The notes under the pieces are model-generated. The model saw only the letters and a program-made list of their open reading frames with translations, did no database searches and was not told where the DNA came from. Shown here one piece after another: positions 41,622 to 50,079 of a DNA stretch of 64,000 bases. The position numbers and the translations under genes were made by a program. How positions within the stretch are numbered: the first letter of the stretch is position 1; each line of letters begins with the position of its first letter. The DNA lies in the NCBI GenBank assembly GCA_900546845.1, contig UREK01000002.1, forward strand, positions 34,753 through 98,752. The letters are read 5' to 3'. The stretch is from an uncultured Eubacteriales bacterium (GTDB lineage: Bacteria > Bacillota > Clostridia > Christensenellales > CAG-138).

Positions 41622-42803
41622 ATGAAAGAAGCGCTTCAATTTTTCCAAAACGAACTTGACTCCATCCGCGCTGCGGGAACCTACAAGGACGAGCGCGTCA
41701 TCACCACGCCTCAAAAGGCGCGCATTGATACGACGAAGACACGGGGCGTGCTCAACATGTGCGCGAATAACTATCTTGGCCTTTCCGACCACCCGGCGCT
41801 GATCGAGGCGGCGAAAGCAAGCTATGATGAATGGGGCTTTGGCCTTTCCTCCGTCCGCTTCATCTGCGGCACGCAGGAGATCCACAAGCGCTTGGAGCGT
41901 AAGATTGCGGATTTCCTGGGAATGGATGACACGATCCTCTATTCTTCGTGCTTTGATGCGAACGGCGGCCTGTTTGAAACGCTCCTCGGGCCGGAGGACG
42001 CCGTAATTTCCGACGAACTGAACCATGCGAGCATCATCGACGGCGTGCGTCTTTGCAAGGCGAAGCGCTTCCGCTACAAGAACAATGATATGACGGATCT
42101 GCGTGCCCAGCTCGAAGCGGCAAAGGACTGCAGGATCAAGCTCATTGCGACGGACGGTGTGTTTTCCATGGATGGATTCATCGCCAATCTGCCCGCCATC
42201 TGCGATTTGGCAGATGAATTCGGCGCGCTTGTGATGGTGGATGACAGCCATGCGGTCGGCTTCATGGGCGAACACGGCCGCGGCACCCATGAACATTGCG
42301 GCGTGATGGGCCGTGTGGACATCATCACTGGCACGCTCGGCAAGGCACTTGGCGGCGCAAGCGGCGGCTATACCGCTGCCCGGCAGGAGATCGTGGACCT
42401 TCTCCGCCAGCGCTCCCGCCCATACCTCTTCTCCAACACGCTTGCGCCTGCAATCTGCGCAGCAAGCCTCAAGGTGTTCGATATGCTCACCGAATCCACC
42501 GTGTTGCGCGATAAGGTACATGAAAACACCGCGTATTTCCGCGCGGAGCTCGGAAAGCTTGGCTTTGATGTTCCGGAAAGCACGCATCCGATCGTGCCTG
42601 TGATGCTTTATGATGCGAAAGTCGCGCAGGAATTTGCTTCCAGGATGCTCGAAAAGGGCGTTTATGTCATCGGCTTCTCTTACCCTGTCGTGCCGATGAA
42701 CAAAGCGCGCATCCGCACGCAGGTTTCCGCTGGGCATACGAAGGAAGATCTCGATTTCGCCGTGCGCTGCTTTGCGGAAGTCAAGCAGGAAATGGGGCTC
42801 TAA
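41622..42803 (+). CDS. kbl: Glycine C-acetyltransferase (2-amino-3-ketobutyrate CoA ligase)
   Basis: 393 residues of the alpha-oxoamine synthase family (fold-type I PLP). It cleaves 2-amino-3-ketobutyrate with CoA to glycine and acetyl-CoA. The PLP lysine is in ITGTLGKALGGASGGY; substrate and cofactor segments NNYLGLSDHP, SVRFICGTQ and DDSHAVGFMGEHGRG are present. ATG at 41622 behind GGGAGGG. Second gene of the threonine catabolism operon. Confidence 0.97.
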   Translation: MKEALQFFQNELDSIRAAGTYKDERVITTPQKARIDTTKTRGVLNMCANNYLGLSDHPALIEAAKASYDEWGFGLSSVRFICGTQEIHKRLERKIADFLGMDDTILYSSCFDANGGLFETLLGPEDAVISDELNHASIIDGVRLCKAKRFRYKNNDMTDLRAQLEAAKDCRIKLIATDGVFSMDGFIANLPAICDLADEFGALVMVDDSHAVGFMGEHGRGTHEHCGVMGRVDIITGTLGKALGGASGGYTAARQEIVDLLRQRSRPYLFSNTLAPAICAASLKVFDMLTESTVLRDKVHENTAYFRAELGKLGFDVPESTHPIVPVMLYDAKVAQEFASRMLEKGVYVIGFSYPVVPMNKARIRTQVSAGHTKEDLDFAVRCFAEVKQEMGL

Positions 42804-42815
42804 AAAATGACAAAA

Positions 42816-42857
42816 AAGATGGGCAATGCGCAGGCTTGCCCATCTTTTTTCGTTTTT
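42816..42857. terminator. Strong terminator after kbl
   Basis: 11-bp perfect stem (42816-42826 with 42836-42846), nine-base loop, then TTTTCGTTTTTT. The A-run on the left arm means it may also serve the small minus-strand gene ending at 42863. Confidence 0.9.
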
Positions 42858-42862
42858 TGGGT

Positions 42863-43006
42863 TTAGAACTCGTTCTTATTCTGCTGACCCTGGCGCTGCT
42901 TCTTCTGCTCCTGCTGGCGCTGCTTATTCTGGCCCTGGTGCTCGTTGCGGTTCTTCTGCTGCTTCTGGTTCACAGGCAGGTATTCATCCTCATAATGAAA
43001 ACTCAC
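42863..43006 (-). CDS. Small Gln/Lys-rich protein of 47 residues
   Basis: GTG start at 43006 lies eight bases after a strong AAAGGAGG. The product begins MSFHYEDEYLPVN and continues as a hydrophilic stretch almost wholly of Gln, Lys, Asn, Arg and Glu (about 16 Gln in 34 residues), ending NEF. The codon pattern is regular (CAG/AAG/CGC/AAC), which is why the opposite strand reads as a run of Leu codons. It resembles Gln-rich small spore or nucleic-acid-binding proteins in composition only. Bounded by the kbl terminator on one side. No homologue recognised. Confidence 0.65.
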   Translation of the reverse strand: MSFHYEDEYLPVNQKQQKNRNEHQGQNKQRQQEQKKQRQGQQNKNEF

Positions 43007-43154
43007 GGTTCGTTCCTCCTTTCGCGGTTTGATGTAGGTTTAGTATTTGCCCGTGAAACGCCTTTATGCTTGGCGATGCTTTCCGTAAACGGCGAAAAAA
43101 GGGCGACAGTTGCGCGCGCCGCATCAAATCGCATCTGGGAAAAGGCGGTATTTT

Positions 43155-43685
43155 TTAAATTTGAGGCTCAAAATTCGCCAGGTCGATCCAATACCGCCTG
43201 GTAAGGATCTCCGCACCTTGGATCGTGTTTATGACCTTGTCCTGCAGGATACCGCCGTTTTTTTCTATCACGCGGGCAGAGCCGTAGTTATCGTCGTTGC
43301 AAGTGATTAAAACCCGGCTGAGTCCCAGCGTTCCGCTTGCATATTGAAGCGTTCTAGAGAGCATGTGTGTTCCGTATCCCTTTTTCCATTGGGTATAACG
43401 CACGCCATAGCCGATGTGACCGCCATAGCGCAAAAGAGCGTCCGTCAGGCTGTGGCGGATTGAGCTTTCCCCGATGAACTCATCGCCGTCGACAAGCCAG
43501 AGATAGGTCGCTTTCACGTAGCCTTCCGGAAGATTCTTTCCGGTTCTGAAATCCTCGAAGCGCTCGAACACATCATACCGGTTGACGTCCACAAACGGAT
43601 GTGTATGCACACCGTGCTCGCGGTATTCCCGGATCGCTTCGAGATAGGATGGATAGTACTTTTTGTCCGGCAGAATTAATTCCAT
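43155..43685 (-). CDS. GNAT family N-acetyltransferase
   Basis: 176 residues. The acetyl-CoA site is seen in IGYGVRYTQWKKGYGTHMLSR and the later NDDNYGSARVIEKNGGIL, the usual motif A/B pattern of the YjcK/AAC-like branch. ATG at 43685 follows GGAGG. A TATAAT box lies about 45 bases upstream. Substrate unknown. Confidence 0.9.
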   Translation of the reverse strand: MELILPDKKYYPSYLEAIREYREHGVHTHPFVDVNRYDVFERFEDFRTGKNLPEGYVKATYLWLVDGDEFIGESSIRHSLTDALLRYGGHIGYGVRYTQWKKGYGTHMLSRTLQYASGTLGLSRVLITCNDDNYGSARVIEKNGGILQDKVINTIQGAEILTRRYWIDLANFEPQI

Positions 43686-43766
43686 CGGGCTGCCACCTCC
43701 AAAACAATTAAATTTGAAGCATTATATCACGTGCGGGGGCGCATTTCCACAAAAGCTTTTACAAAG

Positions 43767-43790
43767 CGCTGGAAAACAGCGCGCTTTTTC
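43767..43790 (+). terminator. Small hairpin upstream of rpmB
   Basis: 6-bp stem GCGCTG/CAGCGC followed by GCTTTTT. No plus-strand gene precedes it; it may insulate rpmB from read-through. Confidence 0.35.
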
Positions 43791-43837
43791 CGCGCCTTTC
43801 GCGGGAGGCTCTATCCGCCAAAAACTTCAAGAAATGC

Positions 43838-43866
43838 TTGCAAAAGCAAATGCGGCGTGTTAGAAT
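43838..43866 (+). promoter_or_regulatory. Promoter of rpmB
   Basis: TTGCAA (43838-43843), 17-base spacer, TAGAAT (43861-43866). Confidence 0.7.
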
Positions 43867-43920
43867 AGCAATGTTTGATTCCGAACGTTACGCTTACAGT
43901 CGGTAAGGAGGTGTAAAAGC

Positions 43921-44112
43921 ATGGGTAAGTTTTGCGAAGTATGCAATAAGGGGATGATGTCCGGCAACATGGTCAGCCATTCCAACAGGAAGTCTAAGCG
44001 CGCTTGGGCTCCCAACGTTCAGACCGTTCGTGTCGTTGTAAACGGTACGCCGCGTAAGATGAACGTTTGCACACGCTGCCTTCGTTCCGGCAAGGTTGAA
44101 CGCAGCTTCTAA
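43921..44112 (+). CDS. rpmB: 50S ribosomal protein L28
   Basis: 63 residues. Keeps two CxxC pairs (CEVCNKG and CTRCLRSG), so it is the zinc-binding C+ form. GNMVSHSNRKSKRAWAPNVQ is diagnostic. ATG follows TAAGGAGGTG. Single-gene unit with promoter and terminator. Confidence 0.97.
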   Translation: MGKFCEVCNKGMMSGNMVSHSNRKSKRAWAPNVQTVRVVVNGTPRKMNVCTRCLRSGKVERSF

Positions 44113-44134
44113 TCACACCACGAGGCTTTTTTCG

Positions 44135-44165
44135 GGCGGCGCTTCACGGCGCCGTCTTTTCTTTT
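44135..44165 (+). terminator. Terminator of rpmB
   Basis: 8-bp GC-rich stem (44135-44142 with 44149-44156, one G-U pair), then TTTTCTTTT. Confidence 0.8.
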
Positions 44166-44171
44166 GCCGGA

Positions 44172-44354
44172 TTACGCCCGCAGCAGCATCAGCACAACCA
44201 GCACCACTGCGCCTGAAAGCAGCATTGAAAGAAAAAAGCTAATCCCGCAGCAGAGCAGAATGATCGTTATCAGGAGGAACAGCAGCGTGCAGCGCAACGT
44301 CCTCCGTTTCACGCATCGCTTTTTGATATGCACCATGGCCGGCCTTCTTTGCAT
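44172..44354 (-). CDS. Small membrane protein of 60 residues
   Basis: Basic N-terminus (IKKRCVKRRTLR) followed by about 38 hydrophobic residues that form one long or two short membrane helices. ATG at 44354 follows GGGAGGGG at six bases. It converges on rpmB and is divergent to the ABC importer. No motif and no homologue I recognise; small size keeps confidence moderate. Confidence 0.55.
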   Translation of the reverse strand: MQRRPAMVHIKKRCVKRRTLRCTLLFLLITIILLCCGISFFLSMLLSGAVVLVVLMLLRA

Positions 44355-44484
44355 CTGCGTCCCCTCCCATTCTCTTTGCTTTTCTTTATTTTTAATATAC
44401 GCACACCATTCCGGAACGGTTCACCTGCCGGGCTGTTACAGAATACAGTATCGTATATTACCTTTGTATTTATGGAGGAAAACT

Positions 44485-45249
44485 ATGGCGCATATGCTCG
44501 TTGAAGCAAACGACGTTTGCCTCACATATCATGAACCGACCGCGGAAACACGCGCGATTGAACATTTGAGTTTTCAAGTATACCAGGGGGAATTTGTGGC
44601 GATCGTGGGCCCGTCCGGCTGTGGAAAGACAAGCGTCCTTTCCCTCCTCGCAGGCCTTATGGAGCCTTCGGCGGGAGAGATCCATATTTATGATGGAAAG
44701 CAGCCCGGTTATATGCTCCAGCGGGATCACCTGCTGGATTGGCGCACGATCGAAGGGAACATCATGCTTGGCCTTGAGGTGAAGCGCATGGCGACACCGG
44801 AAAACCGGGCATACGCGCTTGCGCTGCTGGACACATACGGTCTTTCCGAGTTCCGGTATCATTATCCGCGTCAGCTTTCCGGCGGGATGCGGCAAAAGGT
44901 AGCCCTGATCCGCACGCTCGCTACCTCACCGGAATTGCTGCTGCTCGATGAACCCTTTTCCGCGCTCGACTATCAAACGCGCCTGCGCGTTGCGGATGAG
45001 ATCCACTCCATCCTGCGCCGCGAGGGAAAAACCGCGATCCTCGTAACGCACGACATTTCGGAAGCGATCTCCATGAGCGACCGGGTGCTCGTCTTTTCCA
45101 ACCGGCCTGCAACACTCAAGCACGAGCACGTCATCCGCCTTTCGGGGGACAGCACACCGCTCGGCAGGCGGAATGCGCCGGAATTCAAGGACTATTTCGA
45201 CATGATTTGGAAGGAGCTTGATAGCTATGAAAAAAAAGCTGCCCGTTAA
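44485..45249 (+). CDS. ABC transporter ATP-binding protein, SsuB/TauB type
   Basis: 254 residues. Walker A GPSGCGKTS, Q-loop MLQRDHLLDWRTI, signature QLSGGMRQKVALIR, Walker B LLLLDEPFSALD, H-loop VTHDISEA. LLDWRTIEGN and DYQTR are typical of the nitrate/sulfonate/taurine or thiamine-precursor importers. ATG at 44485 follows GGAGG; the frame is open upstream but without a site. It overlaps the start of the permease gene by 23 bases. Confidence 0.93.
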   Translation: MAHMLVEANDVCLTYHEPTAETRAIEHLSFQVYQGEFVAIVGPSGCGKTSVLSLLAGLMEPSAGEIHIYDGKQPGYMLQRDHLLDWRTIEGNIMLGLEVKRMATPENRAYALALLDTYGLSEFRYHYPRQLSGGMRQKVALIRTLATSPELLLLDEPFSALDYQTRLRVADEIHSILRREGKTAILVTHDISEAISMSDRVLVFSNRPATLKHEHVIRLSGDSTPLGRRNAPEFKDYFDMIWKELDSYEKKAAR

Positions 45250-46048
45250 TTGCTCCAGGGAGCATGCGGCATATTTATTGGCGATTGCGCGGCGGGAGCG
45301 CTTTATTTCCATCGCCCGCTACCTGATCCTAATCGGTTTCATCGCGCTTTGGGAGGTGTTTGCTCGCACCGGCGTGGTCGACCCGTTCATCTGCAGTTCC
45401 CCTTCCCGCATCTGGAATACGCTCGTGCGGCTTTACTCAAACGGGGAATTGTTTGAACATATTTGGATCACGCTGTATGAAACCGTGGTCGGCTTCGTAC
45501 TCGGCACGTTGTTCGGTACGCTGTTCGCGATCCTGTTCTGGTGGAGCAAAACGCTTTCGCGTATCTTGGATCCCTATCTTGTGGTGCTCAACGCGCTACC
45601 CAAGATCGCCCTCGGGCCGATCTTGATCGTCTGGTTTGGCGCGGGCGTCAAAAGCATCATCGTGATGGCGCTTTTGATCTCGCTCGTCGTTACCATCATG
45701 AGCGTGCTTGTCGGCTTCAACGAGATCACCGGGGAAAAGCAGCTTCTCATGCGCACATTTGGCGCGAACAAGCTGCAGATCTTCACGATGGTCGTCCTCC
45801 CAGCCTCCGTCCCAACGATTATGAGCGCGCTGAAAATCAGCGTCGGCATGAGCTGGGTTGGCGTGATCGTCGGGGAATATCTCGTTTCAAAGGCAGGGCT
45901 TGGCTATTTGATCGTATATGGCGGGCAGGTATTTCAGCTTGATCTGGTGATGACGAGCATCGTTGTACTCTGCGTGCTCGCAGCGCTCATGTATTACGGC
46001 GTAGCTTACCTGGAAAAAAAGCTCGTGCTCTGGCGCACACATGCATGA
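45227..46048 (+). CDS. ABC transporter permease, SsuC/TauC type
   Basis: 273 residues with about six membrane helices and the EAA loop G-x9-IxLP region seen as LMRTFGANKLQIFTMVVLPASVPTIMSALKIS. FIALWEVFARTGVVDPFICSSPSRIW is typical of the family. ATG at 45227 follows AAGGAG. Pairs with the ATPase directly upstream. The substrate-binding protein normally encoded with this pair is absent. A nearby one would have pointed to sulfonate, nitrate or hydroxymethylpyrimidine; none is visible. Confidence 0.92.
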   Translation: MKKKLPVNCSREHAAYLLAIARRERFISIARYLILIGFIALWEVFARTGVVDPFICSSPSRIWNTLVRLYSNGELFEHIWITLYETVVGFVLGTLFGTLFAILFWWSKTLSRILDPYLVVLNALPKIALGPILIVWFGAGVKSIIVMALLISLVVTIMSVLVGFNEITGEKQLLMRTFGANKLQIFTMVVLPASVPTIMSALKISVGMSWVGVIVGEYLVSKAGLGYLIVYGGQVFQLDLVMTSIVVLCVLAALMYYGVAYLEKKLVLWRTHA

Positions 46049-46050
46049 GC

Positions 46051-46527
46051 TTATACCAGCATGATCTCCGGGAAAACCTCCCCAGCTTCGATCCGAAGCA
46101 ATGCGATGGAAGGCGCGCGCCCTTCCCGCGGCTGCGAAGGGCTGCCGGGGTTCACCGCGAGGACTGCGCCGCTTGCCTCCACAAGGGAAACATGCGTGTG
46201 ACCGTAAAGTACCAGCGCACAGCCGAGCTCCTCCGCGCGGTAAAACAGGCGGGAGCGGTCGTAACGCACGGCGTATTGATGCCCATGGCACAAAAGGATG
46301 CGCGCGCCTGCAAGCGTCACCACCCGCTCTGCGGGAACGCGCGCATCAAAATCGCAATTTCCGCGCACGGAATGCACCGGTACGCCCGCACGTTTTTCGA
46401 GCGTCCGCGCATCCGCCGTAAGATCGCCCAGATGGATCCACAACTCAGCGTCCGGAATCGCACGCAGAGCGCGCTCAATGCCAAACGCAGAGCCATGCGT
46501 ATCGCTGATTACGCCGACGCGCATCAT
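46051..46527 (-). CDS. YfcE/MJ0936-type metallophosphoesterase
   Basis: 158 residues, short single-domain phosphodiesterase. Motifs: GVISDTHG, HLGDLTADA, VRGNCDFDA, LLCHGHQY and YGHTHVS, then NPGSPSQPRE. ATG overlaps the rdgB stop by four bases, so the pair is coupled, the common arrangement in Clostridia. Natural substrate unknown. Confidence 0.93.
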   Translation of the reverse strand: MMRVGVISDTHGSAFGIERALRAIPDAELWIHLGDLTADARTLEKRAGVPVHSVRGNCDFDARVPAERVVTLAGARILLCHGHQYAVRYDRSRLFYRAEELGCALVLYGHTHVSLVEASGAVLAVNPGSPSQPREGRAPSIALLRIEAGEVFPEIMLV

Positions 46528-47120
46528 TCCTGCTCCGCCGCAAGCGCAGCGCGGATGGCCTCGAGGCCGCGTTTCCTGTGGCTGACAAGGTTCTTTTCAG
46601 AAGCGTCCAGTTCGGCAAAGGTTTTCCCGGCAGGCGCATAGTAGAATAGCGGGTCATATCCAAAGCCGGATGTGCCGCGCGGCGCGCGCAGCAGCGTCCC
46701 TTCGACCTCGCCAAGGCGAATGAGCGTTTCGCGGCCGCGCCGCGTGAGGGCGATCGCGCTCACGAACCGGCAGGCGCGCGCGCTGTCCGGCACATCCCGC
46801 ATCGCATCGAGGAGCTTTGCGTTGTTCGCCGCGTCGTCATGCCCTTCGCCCGCATAGCGCGCGCTGTAAACGCCCGGCGCGCCACCAAGCGCGTCCACCA
46901 TGAGGCCGCTGTCGTCCGACAGAACCGCGTCCGCATCGGCCACCGCAAGCACTTCCTCCGCCTTTTTGCGGGCGTTCTCCGCAAAAGTCTCCCCGTCCTC
47001 CACCACGTCGATGGCAATGCCAGCGTCCTTAAGGGAGAGGATCTCGTCAAAATATGGCGCAAGGATTGCTTTGATCTCCGCGATCTTGTGCGCATTGTTG
47101 GATGCAATAACAAGTTTCAT
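46524..47120 (-). CDS. rdgB: XTP/dITP diphosphatase (RdgB/HAM1)
   Basis: 198 residues. Hydrolyses ITP, dITP and XTP to monophosphates and so keeps deaminated purines out of nucleic acids. Diagnostic VIASNNAHKIAEIKAIL, SDDSGLMVDALGGAPGVYSARYAGE, and GFGYDPLFYYAPAGKTFAEL. Start ATG at 47120 with a weak GGGGAATGG site. First gene of rdgB-yfcE. Confidence 0.96.
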   Translation of the reverse strand: MKLVIASNNAHKIAEIKAILAPYFDEILSLKDAGIAIDVVEDGETFAENARKKAEEVLAVADADAVLSDDSGLMVDALGGAPGVYSARYAGEGHDDAANNAKLLDAMRDVPDSARACRFVSAIALTRRGRETLIRLGEVEGTLLRAPRGTSGFGYDPLFYYAPAGKTFAELDASEKNLVSHRKRGLEAIRAALAAEQE

Positions 47121-47149
47121 GTTCCATTCCCCGCCTGTTCAAGCATAAA

Positions 47150-47175
47150 TTGGGACGCAGTTCCCCGCGTCCCAA
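47150..47175 (-). terminator. Hairpin between the GerMN gene and rdgB
   Basis: 9-bp perfect stem TTGGGACGC/GCGTCCCAA, eight-base loop, followed on the minus strand by TTTATGCTT. The T-run is short, so it may be partial. Confidence 0.5.
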
Positions 47176-47223
47176 CCATATTACCATATTTTTTACGGTT
47201 CATCTACCCACAATGCGCAGTCT

Positions 47224-48210
47224 TCAAGAAGTAAATTCATTCACATACATCGGCGCGCTGACCGACGTGCTGAACACATACGGTTCCCCTTCTACCAGGA
47301 GGTTCAGTTCATAGACGGGCTGCAGCGCGTTCGCGGTCAAATACATGGTCGTGTACGCAGCTTCATCCAACCCTTCGATATATTGGGCGGAAAGGAATTC
47401 CGCGCTCACATCCACCGTCGCCACCCCATCAAACAGGTCGGCGGAAATCAGCTGCGTCCCTTCTGGGAAGCAGCAGCGGAGCGAATCGCTCTCCGGCCCC
47501 TCAATCAGCGCGCGCATCGCCGTTTCGATCGTCGCGCCCTCCTCCGTATAGCGTGTGACAGGGACGTTCAGGCTTGCGCTCTGGTTCGGAAAATATAGCG
47601 TAAGGGCACTCGCACCCTCCGTGCTGGCGCTGATCTCCCCATCCTCCGCATTGAGCGCAAACGGCGCCATCGCCTGCTTGACATTCGTCCCGTTTGGCAA
47701 TTCGGAAACCTTCTTGCCATCGAGCGTAATGCGTACAGAATTGATGGAAGAAAACTCGGCCAGCGTGTTCACGATCGCTGTCACCATGGCGCGTTCCTCC
47801 TGCGCCGTCTCATGCGCCGTAAAGCCGGAAAGGTCGAGCGTCGCCTCCCCATCGTTCCCAATGCGCAGAGAAAGCTCCGTACCCGCTGGGATAACCGTTT
47901 GAAGCCCCATCAGCGCAGCGGAAGCGCGGTTTGCATCCGTATCCTGCAAATATCCAAGCGCCGCCTTACCAATTCCCTCTTCCCACGGAATCATCTTCAT
48001 CACGGGGACAATGAACCCATCGTCCGTCGCATAATAAAGCACCGTGCGCCGGTAGCCTTCCTCACCGGAATTCGCGCCATGCTCTAGATTCTCGTTGTCC
48101 ACGCCAAGCCCGCTCGTTGGGGACGGCTCCTCTGCCGCTTCCTGTTTGCAGCCCGTAAGCGCAACGAGCAGCGCTATCGCGGCAAGGCCGCACAAAAGCC
48201 TTTTGCGCAT
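47224..48210 (-). CDS. Lipoprotein with two GerMN (sporulation/germination) domains
   Basis: 328 residues with a lipoprotein signal (LLVALTGC, Cys about 21). Two GerMN domains follow, each with the pattern seen in VLYYATDDGFIVPVMKMIPW and LTLYFPNQSASLNVPVTRY, near residues 55-190 and 200-320. GerM-type proteins are extracytoplasmic, linked to the SpoIIQ-SpoIIIA complex in spore formers and also found in non-sporulating cells. Start at 48210 behind GGAGGG. Confidence 0.9.
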   Translation of the reverse strand: MRKRLLCGLAAIALLVALTGCKQEAAEEPSPTSGLGVDNENLEHGANSGEEGYRRTVLYYATDDGFIVPVMKMIPWEEGIGKAALGYLQDTDANRASAALMGLQTVIPAGTELSLRIGNDGEATLDLSGFTAHETAQEERAMVTAIVNTLAEFSSINSVRITLDGKKVSELPNGTNVKQAMAPFALNAEDGEISASTEGASALTLYFPNQSASLNVPVTRYTEEGATIETAMRALIEGPESDSLRCCFPEGTQLISADLFDGVATVDVSAEFLSAQYIEGLDEAAYTTMYLTANALQPVYELNLLVEGEPYVFSTSVSAPMYVNEFTS

Positions 48211-48289
48211 AAAAGACCCTCCATTCATCTCAACTTATTTGTATCCTAAGTTTATTCGATGCATGGAGGGAAAATGACCGTAGACGCGA

Positions 48290-50035
48290 TTATGGCGCGG
48301 CTGGCTTGAGCGCCTTGACGCGCGCCTCCTCCGGCGTAACGTATGCCGTGCGGTTTGTAGTGTAGATCACCATGCCGGGCTTTGCACCAGCGGGTTTCTT
48401 CACATATTTCCGCGGCGTATAGTCCACGGGAACGTTCTCACTGCCCCGCGCGCGGCTGTAATACGCGGCGAGCGTCGCAGCTTCGAGCAGCGTCTGTTCG
48501 CTCGGTTCCCCTTCGCATTTGATGATCACGTGCGAGCCCGGGATGTTCTTCGTATGCATCCAGATGTCCCCGCCTTCGGCAAAGCGCAGCGTAAGCGCAT
48601 CGTTTTGCTTGTTGTTTTTGCCAACGTAGATGCGCGCACGGCCATCCGTCGAGTCGAAGCACATAGGTTTGCTCGCCGCATGCTTCTGCGGTTTCTTCTC
48701 CCCTTTTTCGCGCTTCAGGTAACCCTGTTCCCGCAGCTCTTCCACAAGCTCGGCAAGTTCCGCGTCACCTGTGCATTTGCTGAGGTTATCCAGTTGCCCC
48801 TCCAGATATGCAAGCTCTGCGAGCGTCTGCTCGCGCTGCGCGCCCGCCATGTCCCGCGCAGCTTTCTGCTTCTGATACTTTTTAAAGTAGCGCTGCGCGT
48901 TGTCGCCGACGGAGAATCGCGCGTCAAGCGGGATCTCTACCAGTTCCGGCGGATCCAGATAATAGTTGAGCACGGCGGCCACGGTTCCATTTTGCTTTGC
49001 AGAATGCAGATTGGCCGTAAGGAGTTCGCCATACAGCCGGTTGCGCTCCATGCTCTCGGTAGCGTTCATAGCATCCGCGTAGAGCGCCAGTTTTTTCTCG
49101 CAGCGTTCAATGTTGTTTTGCAGCACTTTGCGTACCGACGCGCCATGGCGCTGCATGCGCTCATATATGTCGTGCTGCGCGCAAAAAGCGTCATATGCCG
49201 CGCCAATGCTTTCCGCCGGGCGGGATTTCACACCTTTGGGAACAAATGGATAGACGCCTACCGGCTCATCGAATTCGCTGAGCGCAAGCGTGGGCGCAAA
49301 CACGCCTTCGGCGAACGTGCGGTAGAAGCTGAAAAGGCTATCGGCAAGCGCGGCACGCGCGGAATCGCTGAGCGCCTCGCAGCCGGTTTCCTCCGTCACG
49401 CGCGCGGCAAGCGCCGCGGCCATGCTGGGCGCAAGGCCGAAGAACGCGCCGGAAAGCCGCTTGTCGATACGCCCGCCCTGTGAAAGCACGCGCACAAATT
49501 CCTCCTTTTCAGCGGTAAGCGGGTTCATCTTCTCCTGCTGCGGCGGAAGCTCATACTGGACGCCAGGCAGGATCAGGCGCACGTTGGACATGCCGACACC
49601 CACATGCCGGATCGCATCTACGATCATGCCCTTTTCATTCACGAGCACCACGTTGGAGTGCTTTCCCATGATCTCCGCGATCAGCCGGTACGGTACAAGG
49701 TCGCCCAGGTCGTTCTGCGCTTCAATCGTCAAAACAAGCACGCGGTCCAAATTCGGCTGATCGGCCGAAATGATCCTGCCGCCCAGAATACGCTTGCGCA
49801 GCAGCATGCAAAACATCGGCGCATCAGCCGGGTTGGTGCGTTTCACCTCCGTCAGGTGCGCGCGCGTATTCGCCGCGGACGCGGAGAGCAGGAGCTTGTA
49901 ATTGCCGCAATTCGTATGCACGCCAAGCAGCAGCTCATCGTGTTCGGGCTGCTGCACCTTATCGATTTTTCCGCCAACAAGCACCCGCTGTATCTCGATC
50001 ATGGACGCATGCAGGTTCAGTCCATCCATTGCCAT
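48290..50035 (-). CDS. RqcH/NFACT family ribosome quality control factor (FbpA-like)
   Basis: 581 residues. NFACT-N domain (LNLHASMIEIQRVLVGGKIDKV and the FCMLLRKRILGG region), a middle coiled coil and NFACT-R with GDIWMHTKNIPGSHVII. It binds obstructed 50S subunits with tRNA-Ala and directs C-terminal alanine tailing; older annotation is fibronectin-binding protein. Start at 50035 behind AAGGAAA; in-frame codons up to 50224 lie in the FAH gene. Follows FAH by 44 bases. Confidence 0.93.
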   Translation of the reverse strand: MAMDGLNLHASMIEIQRVLVGGKIDKVQQPEHDELLLGVHTNCGNYKLLLSASAANTRAHLTEVKRTNPADAPMFCMLLRKRILGGRIISADQPNLDRVLVLTIEAQNDLGDLVPYRLIAEIMGKHSNVVLVNEKGMIVDAIRHVGVGMSNVRLILPGVQYELPPQQEKMNPLTAEKEEFVRVLSQGGRIDKRLSGAFFGLAPSMAAALAARVTEETGCEALSDSARAALADSLFSFYRTFAEGVFAPTLALSEFDEPVGVYPFVPKGVKSRPAESIGAAYDAFCAQHDIYERMQRHGASVRKVLQNNIERCEKKLALYADAMNATESMERNRLYGELLTANLHSAKQNGTVAAVLNYYLDPPELVEIPLDARFSVGDNAQRYFKKYQKQKAARDMAGAQREQTLAELAYLEGQLDNLSKCTGDAELAELVEELREQGYLKREKGEKKPQKHAASKPMCFDSTDGRARIYVGKNNKQNDALTLRFAEGGDIWMHTKNIPGSHVIIKCEGEPSEQTLLEAATLAAYYSRARGSENVPVDYTPRKYVKKPAGAKPGMVIYTTNRTAYVTPEEARVKALKPAAP

Positions 50036-50079
50036 AGGGCTGTTTTTCCTTTGTATGTATGATAGATTTTTCGGAAGGC

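Noticed and set aside
41472..42737. A 421-codon minus-strand frame opposite kbl
   Set aside because: Composition is that of a shadow; kbl is unambiguous on the plus strand.
42836..43204. A Leu-rich plus-strand frame of 122 codons, membrane protein-like
   Set aside because: The Leu runs are the reverse complement of Gln/Lys codons of the small gene at 42863-43006, which has the proper ribosome site; the plus frame starts inside a terminator.
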